NCBI GenBank assembly: GCA_964020085.1
Contig: OZ026595.1
Span: 19,036,653 to 19,100,652 of the forward strand
Length of the DNA stretch: 64,000 nucleotides
From: Micromussa lordhowensis
Taxonomy: Eukaryota; Cnidaria; Anthozoa; Scleractinia; Lobophylliidae
Direction of reading: 5' to 3'
The position numbers and the translations under genes are program-made. Positions 12,691 to 22,800 of the stretch are shown piece after piece. The notes beneath the pieces are model-generated. The model had not been told where the DNA came from. It worked only from the letters and a program-made list of their open reading frames with translations, and ran no database searches. The first letter of the stretch is position 1, and every line of letters begins with the position of its first letter.

Positions 12691-13007
12691 ATATAGCCCT
12701 CGACGGCTGTACATAGCCACCATAGCTTTATATAGCCCTCCACGGCTGTACATAGCCTTACACACGCATACAAAGCCCTCCACAGCTATGCATAGCCCTA
12801 CACACATACATAGCCCTCCACAGCTATACATAGCCCTCCATAGCTATACATAGCCCTCCACAGCTATACATAACCCTCCACAGCTATACATAGACCTACA
12901 CAGCTATACATAGACCTACACACCGATGCCTAGGCCTCCACAGCTATACAAAGCCCTCCACAGCTATACATAGCCCTCCACAGAAATAAATAGCCCTACA
13001 CAGCTGT
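12691..13007. repeat. 20-bp minisatellite, arm 1 continued
   Basis: Same unit and orientation as 11690-12199. It ends at ccctacacagctgtggaggg, where the array turns round. Confidence 0.95.
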
Positions 13008-13647
13008 GGAGGGCTATCTATGTGTATAAGGCTATGTATAGCCGTGTACATATATGTACAGCTATGGAGGGCTATGTATAGCCGTGTACAAATATGTATA
13101 CCTGTGGAGGGCTATGTATAGCCGTGTACAGATATGTTTGGGTGTGTACGACTATGTATAGCTGTGGAGGGCTATGTATGTGTGTAGGGCTATGTATAGC
13201 CATGTAGGGCTATTTATAGCCATGTAGGGATATGTATAGCCATGTAGGGCTGTGTATAGCCATATAGGTCTATGTATAGCCATGTAGGGCTATGTAAAGC
13301 CATGTAGGGTATAGCTGTGTAGGGTAATGAATAGCCATGTAGGGCTATGTATAGCCGTTTAAGGCTATGTATAGCAACCTCGTTCCCAGGGTCTCTCATC
13401 TTACCACCCCAGGCGGTAAGATGAGAGACCCTGGGAACGAGGTTGGAGAGACCCTGGGAACGAGGTTGTATGTATAGCTGTGAAGGGCTACGTATAGCTA
13501 TATAGGGCTATGTATAGCCATATAGGGCTATGTATAGCCATGTAGGGCTAGGTATAGCCATGTAGGGCTATGTATAGACATATAGGGTATAGCTGTGTAG
13601 GGTTATGTATAGCCATGTAGGCCTATGTATAGCCGTTTAGGGCTATG
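13008..13647. repeat. 20-bp minisatellite, inverted arm
   Basis: From here units read ggctatgtatagccatgtag, the reverse complement of arm 1. The turning point near 13005 makes the array one very large inverted repeat. Open frames across it, such as 13214-13399 on the minus strand, are by-products of the repeat. Confidence 0.95.
13375..13444. repeat. Perfect hairpin with CCTCGTTCCCAGGG ends
   Basis: Two arms, caacctcgttcccagggtct (continuing ctcatcttacc) and their exact reverse complement, surround a short loop. Part of the right arm is then repeated again at 13446-13468. A related, weaker hairpin lies at 32331-32379. It looks like a very short palindromic mobile repeat in the minisatellite. 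Confidence 0.85.
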
Positions 13648-15422
13648 TCTACATTTACATCTACATGAATTTTAAGTCCTACAATGGGGGTACCCATCAC
13701 TGCAAGACGTTAAAATAAAATGAAATAAAATAAAAGAAATAAAAAATAAAAAGAAATATAAATTAATTACTCTAACATAATCTAGTCTAGTCTGAGCGCT
13801 TTCTGAAATAATGAAGTTTTTTCTATATCTAAAACATTGTTAGGCAATGAGTTCCATTCCTTTATTGTCCTGCAATAAAAGGAGTTTCTGTAGGCCTCCG
13901 TTCTTGGTCTCAATTCAGTGAATCTATTATGATGAGTAGATCTTAGTTGGCGATTGCATCCTTTAATATAGCTTGGGAGTTCTATCGCTGATTCACCTTG
14001 GATAGCCTTATGAAAAAGGGTGAGGCGAGCAATTTTTCTCCGGACTTGTAAAGGGGGCCAATCCAAATCATTGAGTAAATTTGTGACAGTTCCAGGTGCT
14101 CGCGCCAACAATTTTTTACAAAACGTGCAGATCGCCGCCGTACAGCTTCTAATTGCTTTATGTGCTTGTCCATCCATGGATGCCACACGGGGCTTGCATA
14201 TTCCAAATGCGGTCTCACTAATGCTTTGTAAGCTAGTTCTTTAATTGATTCAGGGCAGTTGCTAAGATTCCTTCGCAGGAAGCCGAGAATTTGATTTGCT
14301 TTGTTGACTTTGTTATCAATGTGGTGGCTCCAATATAGTTTGGATGATAGCTCTACTCCAAGATATGGGTAGTGTAATACTGATTCTAATGTTTGGCCCA
14401 TTAGTTTATACTTATAAATAACAGGATCACGTTTTCTGGTTATCCTCATGACAAAGCATTTACTTGGGTTGAATTTCATCTGCCATTTTGTTGACCAACG
14501 TTCTATGGCAGATAAGTCAGATTGGAGATGTTCAGCATCACTAGTTAATTCTACAATACTATACAAGATAGTATCGTTGGCAAACAAACGTATAGTGGAG
14601 GAGCAATCATGACCAATGTCATTTATATATAACAAAAACATAAGGGGACCTAAAACAGTTCCTTGCGGAACACCAGATAAAACATGAACTGGAGGGGATG
14701 AGACACCATCGACAACAACAGACTGTTCCCTACATGTAAGCCAATTGGTTAGCCAATCCTTGTGGCAACCACGTATACCGTAATAATCCAGTTTGTTGAT
14801 TAATCGCTGGTGGGTACAACGTCAAAGGCTTTGGAAAAGTCCATAATTATGAGGTCAGTCTGTTTACCATTATCAAGGGCCTTAGCAATCTCCTCGATTG
14901 TGGTTATTAGCTGCGTTTCACAAGAAAACTTCCTGCGGAAGCCATGTTGGGAGTTAACCAGTACTGTATGTGGTTGGTGTCCAGATGAGCCATTATATCA
15001 TGAAGAATAATATGTTCTAAGATCTTACATGGAACAGCAGTCAGTGAAATAGGGCGATAATTAACAACGAGATGTTTACTGCCTTTTTTAAATACATTTG
15101 TAATATTTTCCTTCAACCAGTCACTAGGCACTCTTCCAGATTCCATAGATTGAGTAAATAGGAACTGTAAGAATGGAGCAACCTCTGTGGCTGCTTCTTC
15201 GACGATACGGCATGGGATCAGGTCTGGGCCATTAGCTTTCTTGGGATTGATCTTGTTCAATAACTTAAGTATTCCTGATATGGTAAAAACAGTCGGTGGT
15301 ACATCAGGATTGGGACTTGGGCCAAGATATGGAATATTATCAGGATCTTCTTGTGTGAATACTGACTTAAATTGATTACTCAACAAGTGTGCTTTCCCAA
15401 GGCTGTCTTTCACGTCAACATT
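13648..15422 (-). mobile_element. 5'-truncated non-LTR retrotransposon (LINE) in the minisatellite
   Basis: Minus-strand reverse transcriptase fragment inserted in the 20-bp array, with array sequence directly abutting both ends. The 3' end (low coordinates) has a T-rich tract on the coding strand and a short TGTAGATGTAAATGTAGA-like tail, as in several jockey/CR1/L2-like families. The 5' part (endonuclease and ORF1) is missing, the usual result of incomplete target-primed reverse transcription. Family assignment is from motif order only. Confidence 0.85.
13782..15413 (-). pseudogene. Broken reverse transcriptase of the LINE
   Basis: Coding remnants occur in three frames. The first (14907-15413) has the RT start with NPKKANGPDLIP and VNYRPISLTAVPCKILE. 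The second (about 14645-14960) has DFSKAFD at 14821-14841 and the SGVPQGTVLGPL motif. The third (13982-14641) has LFANDTILY near 14561-14584, and it runs into a C-terminal part at 13782-14186 ending with the RNSFYCRTIKEWNSLP motif typical of this class. At least three frameshifts separate these parts. The catalytic ADD box reads AND, so even the domain core would be inactive. It cannot encode a working enzyme. I have not joined the frames. Confidence 0.85.
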
Positions 15423-17190
15423 GTATGTATAGCTGTGTACGGCTATGTATAGCCATGTAGGGCTATGTATTGCTTTGTAGGGTTATGTATAGCCGTGTAG
15501 GGCTATATATAGCCGTTTAGAGCTATGTATAGCCATGTAGTGCTATGTATTGCTACGTAGGGCTATGTATGGCTGTGTAGGGTTATGTATAGCTGTTGAG
15601 GCCTATGTATTGGTATGTAGGGCAATGTATAGCTGTGAAGGGCTATGTATAGCAGTGTAGGGCTATGTATAGCCATGTAAGGCCATGTATAGCCATGGAG
15701 CGCTATGTATAGCTATGTAGGGCTGTGTATAGCCATGTAGAGCTATGTATAGCCATGGAGGGCGATGTACAGCCATGGAAGGCTATGTATAGCCATGTAG
15801 GGCTATGTATAGCCATGGAGGGCAATGAATAGCCATGGAGGGCGATGTACAGCCATGGAAGGCTATGTATAGCCATGTAGGGCTATGTATAGCCATGTAG
15901 GGCTATATATAGCCATGGAGGGCGATGTACAGCCATGGAAGGCTATGTATAGCCATGTAGGGCTATGTATAGCCATGGAGGGCAATGTGCAGCCATGGAA
16001 GGCTATGTATAGCCATGTAGGGCTATGTATAGCCATGTAGGGCTATGTATAGCCATGGAGGGCGATGTACAGCCATGGAAGGCTATGTATAGCCATGTAG
16101 GGCTATGTATAGCCATGTAGGGCTATATATAGCCATGGAGGGCGAGGTACAGCCATGGAAGGCTATCTATAGCCATGTAGGGCTATGTATAGCCATGTAG
16201 GGCTATCTATAGCCATGTAGGGCTATCTATAGCCATGTAGGGCTATGTATAGCCATGTAGGGCTATCTATAGCCATGTAGGGCTATCTATAGCCATGTAG
16301 GGCTATGTATAGCCATGTAGGGCTATCTATAGCCATGTAGGGCTATCTATAGCCATGTAGGGCTATGTGCAATAGCCATGTAGGGTTGTGTACAGCCATG
16401 TAGGGCTATGTATGGCCATGTAGGGCTGTGTATAGCCATCTAGGGCTATGTATAGCCATAACGGGCTGTGTATAGCCATGTAGGGCTATGTATGGACATG
16501 TAGGACTATGTATCGCCATGTAGGGCTGTGTATAGTACATGTATAACCATGTAAGGCTATGTGTAGCTATGTAGGGCTATGTATAGCTGTGTACGGTTAT
16601 GTATAGGCGTGTAGCGTTATGTCAGTATAGCCATGTTGTGCTATGTATAGCTGTGTAGGATTATGTATAGCCGTGTAGGGCTATGTATAGCCGTTTAGGG
16701 CCCGGTATAGCCATGTAGAGATATGTATAGCCAAATAGGGGTGTGTATAGCCATTTACAGCTATGAATAACCATGTAAGGCTGTGTATAGCTATGTGCGG
16801 TTATGTACAGGCGTGTAGGGTTATGTATAGCTGTGGAGGGCTATGTATAGCAATGTAAGGCCATGTATTGCCATGGTGGGCTGTGTATAGCCATGTAGAG
16901 CTATGTATAGCCATGGAGGGCGATGTACAGCCCTGGAGGGCTATGTATAGCCATGTAGGGCTATGCATAGCCATGTAGGGCTATGTACAGCCTTGTATGG
17001 CTATGTATAGCCATGTAGGGCTATGTATGGCCATGTAGGGCTGTGTATAGCCATCTAGGGCTATGTATAGCCATAAAGGGCTGTGTATAGCCATGTAGGG
17101 CTATGTATGGACATGTAGGGCTATATATGTATAGCCATGTACGTGTATGTATAGCTGTGTAGGGTCATATATATGCATGTAGAGCTATGT
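15423..17190. repeat. 20-bp minisatellite, inverted arm continued, with higher-order repeats
   Basis: The array resumes directly after the LINE in the same orientation as 13008-13647. From about 15661 to 16370 units keep exact 20-base phase. A variant unit beginning ggcgatgtac or close to it recurs at 15761, 15841, 15921, 15981, 16061 and 16141, mostly 80 bases apart. Then a 60-base unit (two ctat-type units and one gtat-type) repeats at 16201, 16261 and 16321. Later units are more diverged. Confidence 0.95.
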
Positions 17191-17339
17191 ATTCCTCTCC
17201 ATAAATAATCCTATATTGGATTACGTCAACGGCCACTCTATGATGAATACACCAAGTACCTACCGCTCGATCCCAGGTTACTTACTGTCAGTTCGGTATA
17301 TATTCTCGCATGACTGGGATCATCATCTCTCATTAAGAA

Positions 17340-17940
17340 ATAGAAAACATGTGCCGTGTTTCTATCGAGTTTTAGTATAAATCTACTAGCGTTCTATCAC
17401 GAAGGCCGTTCTCTGATTGGCTACGCTATTCACTATCTATTCTGTGATAGATAGTGAGTAGCGTAACAGTGTGTACTTGTTAACAAAATGACGGCCGTTT
17501 CTTGGCGTTTTCGAAATGTTGAGAAGAGGATTTAGATTAAGTTTTGAACGACTAGTAGATTTATACTAAAACAATTAGATTATTCGCTCTCGATTTCTAT
17601 CACGCGATAGAAATCTTGAGCTCATAATCTAATTGTTAAATAGAAACACGAGTCAAAGTTTGGAACAACGAGAAATGCTGTGGGAACACGAGCCTCAGGC
17701 GAGTGTTTCCACAGCTTCGTGTTCTCCTAAACTTTCACAAGTGTTTCTATAACTCGATAGGAACACGGAGAACATGTTTGCTATTTCTTTCAGAAAATAC
17801 CGCGACGAAGAGAAAGAAAAACAACTTGTTTACTTCGATCATCAAAATGTAAATTCTCTTTGTTCGCGTCATCATTACGTCAACAGCTCGTGCTAATTCT
17901 GTGTTTCTGTCGAGTTATAGAAACACGGTTTTAAACCAAT
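17340..17940. mobile_element. Cluster of nested foldback/MITE sequences
   Basis: Several palindromes are packed together. One has ends tagtataaatctactag (17373) and ctagtagatttatacta (17552), with an inner hairpin at about 17422-17467. A second hairpin is at 17573-17638 (acaattagattat / ataatctaattgt). Pieces of a gtgtttctat-cgagtt motif occur near 17358, 17740 and 17903 in both orientations. This suggests repeated insertion of related short elements into each other. Confidence 0.7.
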
Positions 17941-19628
17941 CAGCGTGCGTATTTGCTTTGGGTTATTTTCTAATGTAGTATAGTCAGTATATCTTTCTCC
18001 CTCAATTTCTTGCTAAGAGATAAGAGATTCAAGTAAGAAGGTCAAGAAGTGCTTTTTGTGGGTAACCCTGTTCCAAGGTGTTTTCCTTTGGAACGAGGTT
18101 GGTTTCTGGGGCGGGGGGAGGGGGGGGAGATGAAGGGAGGTAGTGCACGGGAGTGTAAAAAAGATCTCCCTCCCCTTTCCCTTACTCCCAAAAGAGCTTG
18201 CTCGCAGGCTGTACTGAGCCTTACAGATAAGAGATGATGATCTAGGTAAATCCTTAGAATCTTCTCTTATTATAGAATGTGCACAAGGGCTCCAAGTCAA
18301 TACAAGCCAGGTATACATATTAGCTTTTTTATTGCATAACATTATTGATTAAGGAAACTGAGATTGCTCAAAACCTTTGAAATACAGGATATTTGTTTTA
18401 TCACACCAAACAGCGAAGATGTGAAAAAATAGTTGTAAAAAAATAGGTGATTTACAAAAATATATTCTTATACCAGTGCTGAACTTAAACGTCTTAATTA
18501 TATTTTTTTTTTGTTCTTTATCGCATTTTTTTTGGACATTACTTATATATTAAATTATACAACTTGATATGAATCACTAATCATGGTAGACTTTCATATT
18601 TTCCCCTTCGCTCGAAGCCGATGTAAGTCTCGAGTCACGACTTTTTCTCTTAAATGAGGCTTTTATTAGTCGACCTTTTCAAAAAGTGATATCAATTTTC
18701 AATCCAGCATGGAATTAACAATCAATTTTCAATACAATACTTAGTAAAATTCGTCTGACAATTCTGATTTACAATTGACGACAACAAAGCGTCATAAAGT
18801 TAATATAAACATGTTAGAACTTTTAAAAAACCAGTCAATAAATACGTAATAAAGTAAATATTTTGTACTCTATATGAAACTTTAAGTATATCTGCATCGA
18901 TACGGCTAGTAATGCCTTAGAAATATATACTGTGCATAAGTATGGCGCCATACAAAAATATGTATAAGAATAAATAAAAGGCAAGTAAAATAGAATACAA
19001 AATTTCAGGCTTATTGTCCCACGTTATTTGACCATGTCTAGCAACCTACCTGAGTCGTTGTGAAAAACTGGGTTCTGTTGTAAACGATTTCGACTAAAAC
19101 AACCCATTGTAGATTAAAACACTCACTCCATCAGCTCCTTGTTCTAACATCCTAAAGTTAATTGTTGAAAGTGAAAATTCAGCATTTTATGGGATTTACT
19201 GCTGTGACCAGTGCTACTATGGAAACAAGTTAAGACCGCGTTTGCTATCCGATCAGATCGTTCCAAAGTCAGATCGATCGTTTCATAGACCAGGACGTGA
19301 AGAAGTAAGTTCTAATATAGTCAAAGAAGATAGTAATTTGTATAAACTCGTTTTATAAGCATTGACGTTATCGTCTTGACTTTTTATGAGCGAAATGATT
19401 TGACTTTTTTGTGGAACGATCTCACTTAGAACGGCTTGACCATGGACTGATCTGATCGAAAACTTCCACAATTAAGTCACAGCGTGGAGAGCACTCTCTA
19501 GGCTACATTAAGCTTGATACTGAGGCCTCGAAGCACGAACTGCAAGAGAAGTGAATAAACACAGTCATTCCATTTCCTAGGTCTCTCTCGCTGCCAGGCT
19601 GAATTATAATTTATCGAAAACAGTCTAC
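17941..19628. other. Gap downstream of gene B, no gene seen
   Basis: AT-rich, with a G-rich run near 18110-18130 and a short palindromic repeat at 18062-18102 (ttccaagg / cctttggaa). This would include the 3' UTR of the minus-strand gene ending at 19629; I could not choose a poly(A) signal with confidence. Confidence 0.4.
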
Positions 19629-19894
19629 TCAGTCTCCAAATACGATGCCAAGGAAGACGGCTACTGCAATCAAAACCGCTGTCCACTCTTGTCGTAGTAC
19701 AGCTGACACACTACTTAACCCGCGAATACTTTCGGTTGTTGGTGTTTTAGGATGCCAGGAAGGAGGGATACTGGAACTTTCAGTTTGCGCGGATGGTGTT
19801 GCTGTGGTTGTTACTCTTGGTATTGTTGTTGGTATTGCTGTGTGTGTTGCTATGGGCGTTGTTGTTGCTGTTGCAAGGGGTGCTGTCTCGGTTC
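19629..19894 (-). CDS. Gene B exon 5: Thr/Pro stalk and hydrophobic C-terminus
   Basis: 266 nt, acceptor tttgtatgattccag. About 65 residues rich in Thr, Pro and Ser lead to WTAVLIAVAVFLGIVFGD and a TGA stop. The small residues before the hydrophobic run (SSVSA) could serve as a GPI attachment site. The stop comes two residues after the hydrophobic run. Confidence 0.8.
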
Positions 19895-22800
19895 CTGGAA
19901 TCATACAAAGGGAGGTCAGCTCAAGCAGAGTTTAAATATGATCAAGTAGAGGAATAGAGGTAGAGTGGTACTTTGATGACTTTTAATTCTTCCGATGCTT
20001 TTTACCTAAGGTATTCAACTAAATAAAACTTGAGAGCAGCCACAGAATGCAGCCGCAGTAGTAAGGCTGGCCAGCTGCAGTGAGAGATTAAAGAACAAGG
20101 ATGGTATATAGAAATTGACTAGAAAATTGACCTTGTATATTCTTTAGAGAAAACTCATAAAGCGTGTTCTAATCAATTAAAAATCAAACAACATTCATTC
20201 TAGGCGTTGTTTTTGCTCAAAAAATCGCTCTTGCATTTTGATGACAACGAAGTCAGCGAGAACGTTACACCTGACACAGCATTCAGCGAAATTGAAAAGT
20301 CGCTTTTTCTTTTATTGAACTCTAATTGTTCTGGCCTTTTTATACGTTTTCTCCCTCTTTCGCACCAGTAAATAGTACCGCAAGCGGGAACATAGGCGTA
20401 CGAGCCGGGGGGGGGGCGAGGGGGGCTGCAGCTCCCCCAGTTACAGAAGTTTTTGAAATTTTTCGGGCAAAACGCTGATGATTTGGGCAAAAGTACTCGG
20501 GAGAAAACTCTCTGAAAGGCTGTCAAAGCCAGACTTGAAGGCTACTTTCTCCGATGTTTGCCTTGTCAAGACGGAGTTAAGGTCAAATGATCGAACGATC
20601 CAGGTAATTTGTTTTGTAAAAGCCATGTATCGTTTACATGCGTTTCGTAGAAATCCACGATGGATGTTACTTCCATGAACAAAAGAATGACATAATCAAA
20701 ACAAACAAAGACCTAGACGTTTTTGTGGTGGCTCTGAAAAGAGCCATTTTCAGTGGATTCACAAAGAGCTGTTTTAAAATTTTCTTGAACTTCACGTAGA
20801 AGAAAGAATTTACTGTTTCTTTTATAGCTTTTTGATTTTACTAGGCAATCGATCAAAGTCATAGACTATGCGAGGTTTCAAAATAACTACAGTTTAATTC
20901 CGATCTCTCGATTTTTTCGAACCTCCCGATTTCTCGAAACGTAAGTCGTTTCCCTCTCCTCAGTCGAACACTGTAGTTACCCCAGATTTCTCGAAATATC
21001 CGATTTTTCGAACCAATTTTCGTTTCCTTTGGAGGTTCCAAAAATAGGGAAAGAAAATACGTTCATTACACGTCAGAAATGTGAACGTTTTGTTTTTACT
21101 GCGGTTTGAGTGCGTTTGTACACTGACACATGCTTTCGGGCATTGTGTAAATTTTTTCGGGCAATAAGGTCACCGCCCCCCCCAGGTCCAAAGGTGCCCG
21201 TACGCCTATGAGCGGGAACTGGACTAGCCTGCAAAACAGGCGGACGCTACCTCGCTAACCAGCCTGTTCTGCAGGCTAGAGTTGGACAATGTTTAATTAC
21301 ATTTGTAACTAAGTTCCTGCAACGGGTGTGCTAGTATTGTTAAAAGCACAATGCTAAGTACTATAATTTATAAAAGCAAATAAAAATGAACTGATGATGA
21401 TGAACTACCCTTTTTGTCTCAATGTACACACGAAAAATGTCAATGCGATTTTAGGCGAAAATTAACCATGAAAATTACAGAGACCTGTTTGAATGAAAAA
21501 GAAAGAGAACAGAGTGACTTGACTCAAATAACACATATCATTAGTAATTACCTTGAGAACCGTTTACCACAAGGATTTTGAGGGTGTACACACGTACTGT
21601 ATCGTCATCCAAGTGAACCTTGACTCTAGTCTCGATCCCGTCGTCACTCTTCTTAATGCTGGTCAGCAGTAACGATCCCTGTTCAACTCGTAATCTGTTC
21701 CAGAAAACTGGAAATGCATCGCTGCCACCAATTGTTTCCTTTGTGCAGTTGCTTGTGTTGCAGTAGGCAAGCTTGCTTTTATTAGTGTCGTAGAATTCGG
21801 TATCGACTACTCGTTGCCATGGCAGTATGTTCCGCAAGGCCCTAGTGAAGTTCACGTCAGAAGCTTTCTGAGCCCTGATGCCTGAAAGAATAAGAAATGC
21901 AGTGTCCAACAGGTCAGAGTTTATTTATTTTTACGAATTCAAGTAACATGTGAACCGCATCTACGCAGGATTTTTACATATCTTTCTCAAACTCATTAAT
22001 AATTCATCAAGCTAAAACAAAGAAAATCACAACCGTGAAGGAGGTTTTGATATCCGGTCTTAATTAGCATAGATTTTGACGATTTTACCTCTCGATTTTC
22101 TCCTTAGTTTTTGCTTCGATTGGGAAGATATATCAAACACTCGAGACAGTGTTTCATCGGCTATCCAAACACCTCGAATTTCGTCAAAAATACTCCGCTG
22201 CGCGTCGTATTTTCAACTCTCTTCTCGGTGTTTGGATATCCCGATGAAACACTGTCGCTCGTGTTTGATATATTACGTCTGTATTTCTGTCAGTCTGTGG
22301 TTTACTGAAGCTCGAAGGCTAAATAATGTCATGAAAAGGTCTGTTTAAACAATATACTAATCGACCTCATTTTTTCCAAGGTCTACACTTGACAGACCTT
22401 TATAGAAATGGCGTCAAAAAATGTTCAAAAAAACTCAAATGGAACCATTTTGGCCGCTGTTCTTATTTCACTTCAAACTTTCGGATATTTATGACAATAT
22501 TAGCATGGTCAATAAGAGATATGATAAGACTGTAGACCATGGAAGAATATGGCAGATTTTTTAATTAAACAACACCAAAACTTCACTGGCGGATAAGAAA
22601 AAATGTCCCATGCACATCAACTAAACTAGCTTAACTAAATCAGGTTTAGGTTTCTCCAATTTCTCGATTACGCTTTGCAGTCACTTTGGAAAGACAAATT
22701 TCAAAACCCCTTGCTAACGTACTTTATTCAAACATGTTTTTACCGTGTTAAGTTGTGGGCCTGGTGTTCAAGGCATGAGCAACTAATTTTTAACTTTGTT

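Larger units (their letters stand above)
20391..21210. mobile_element. hAT-type MITE in the last intron of gene B
   Basis: 820 bp flanked by the 8-bp direct repeat agcgggaa (20383-20390 and 21211-21218). The ends are inverted: CATAGGCGTACG at the left and CGTACGCCTATG at the right. An 8-bp duplication and CA..TG termini fit hAT. The interior holds a histone-type stem-loop and a cgatttctcgaa repeat but no transposase. G-runs next to both ends mirror each other. Confidence 0.85.

Noticed and set aside
13214..13399. 61-codon frame in the array
   Set aside because: Direct translation of the 20-bp repeat; not kept elsewhere in the array.
11690..17190. CRISPR-like look of regular 20-bp repeats
   Set aside because: Units are contiguous with no unique spacers; it is a minisatellite.
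18013..18342. 109-codon minus-strand frame
   Set aside because: Crosses a G-rich low-complexity run and a short palindromic repeat; no domain.
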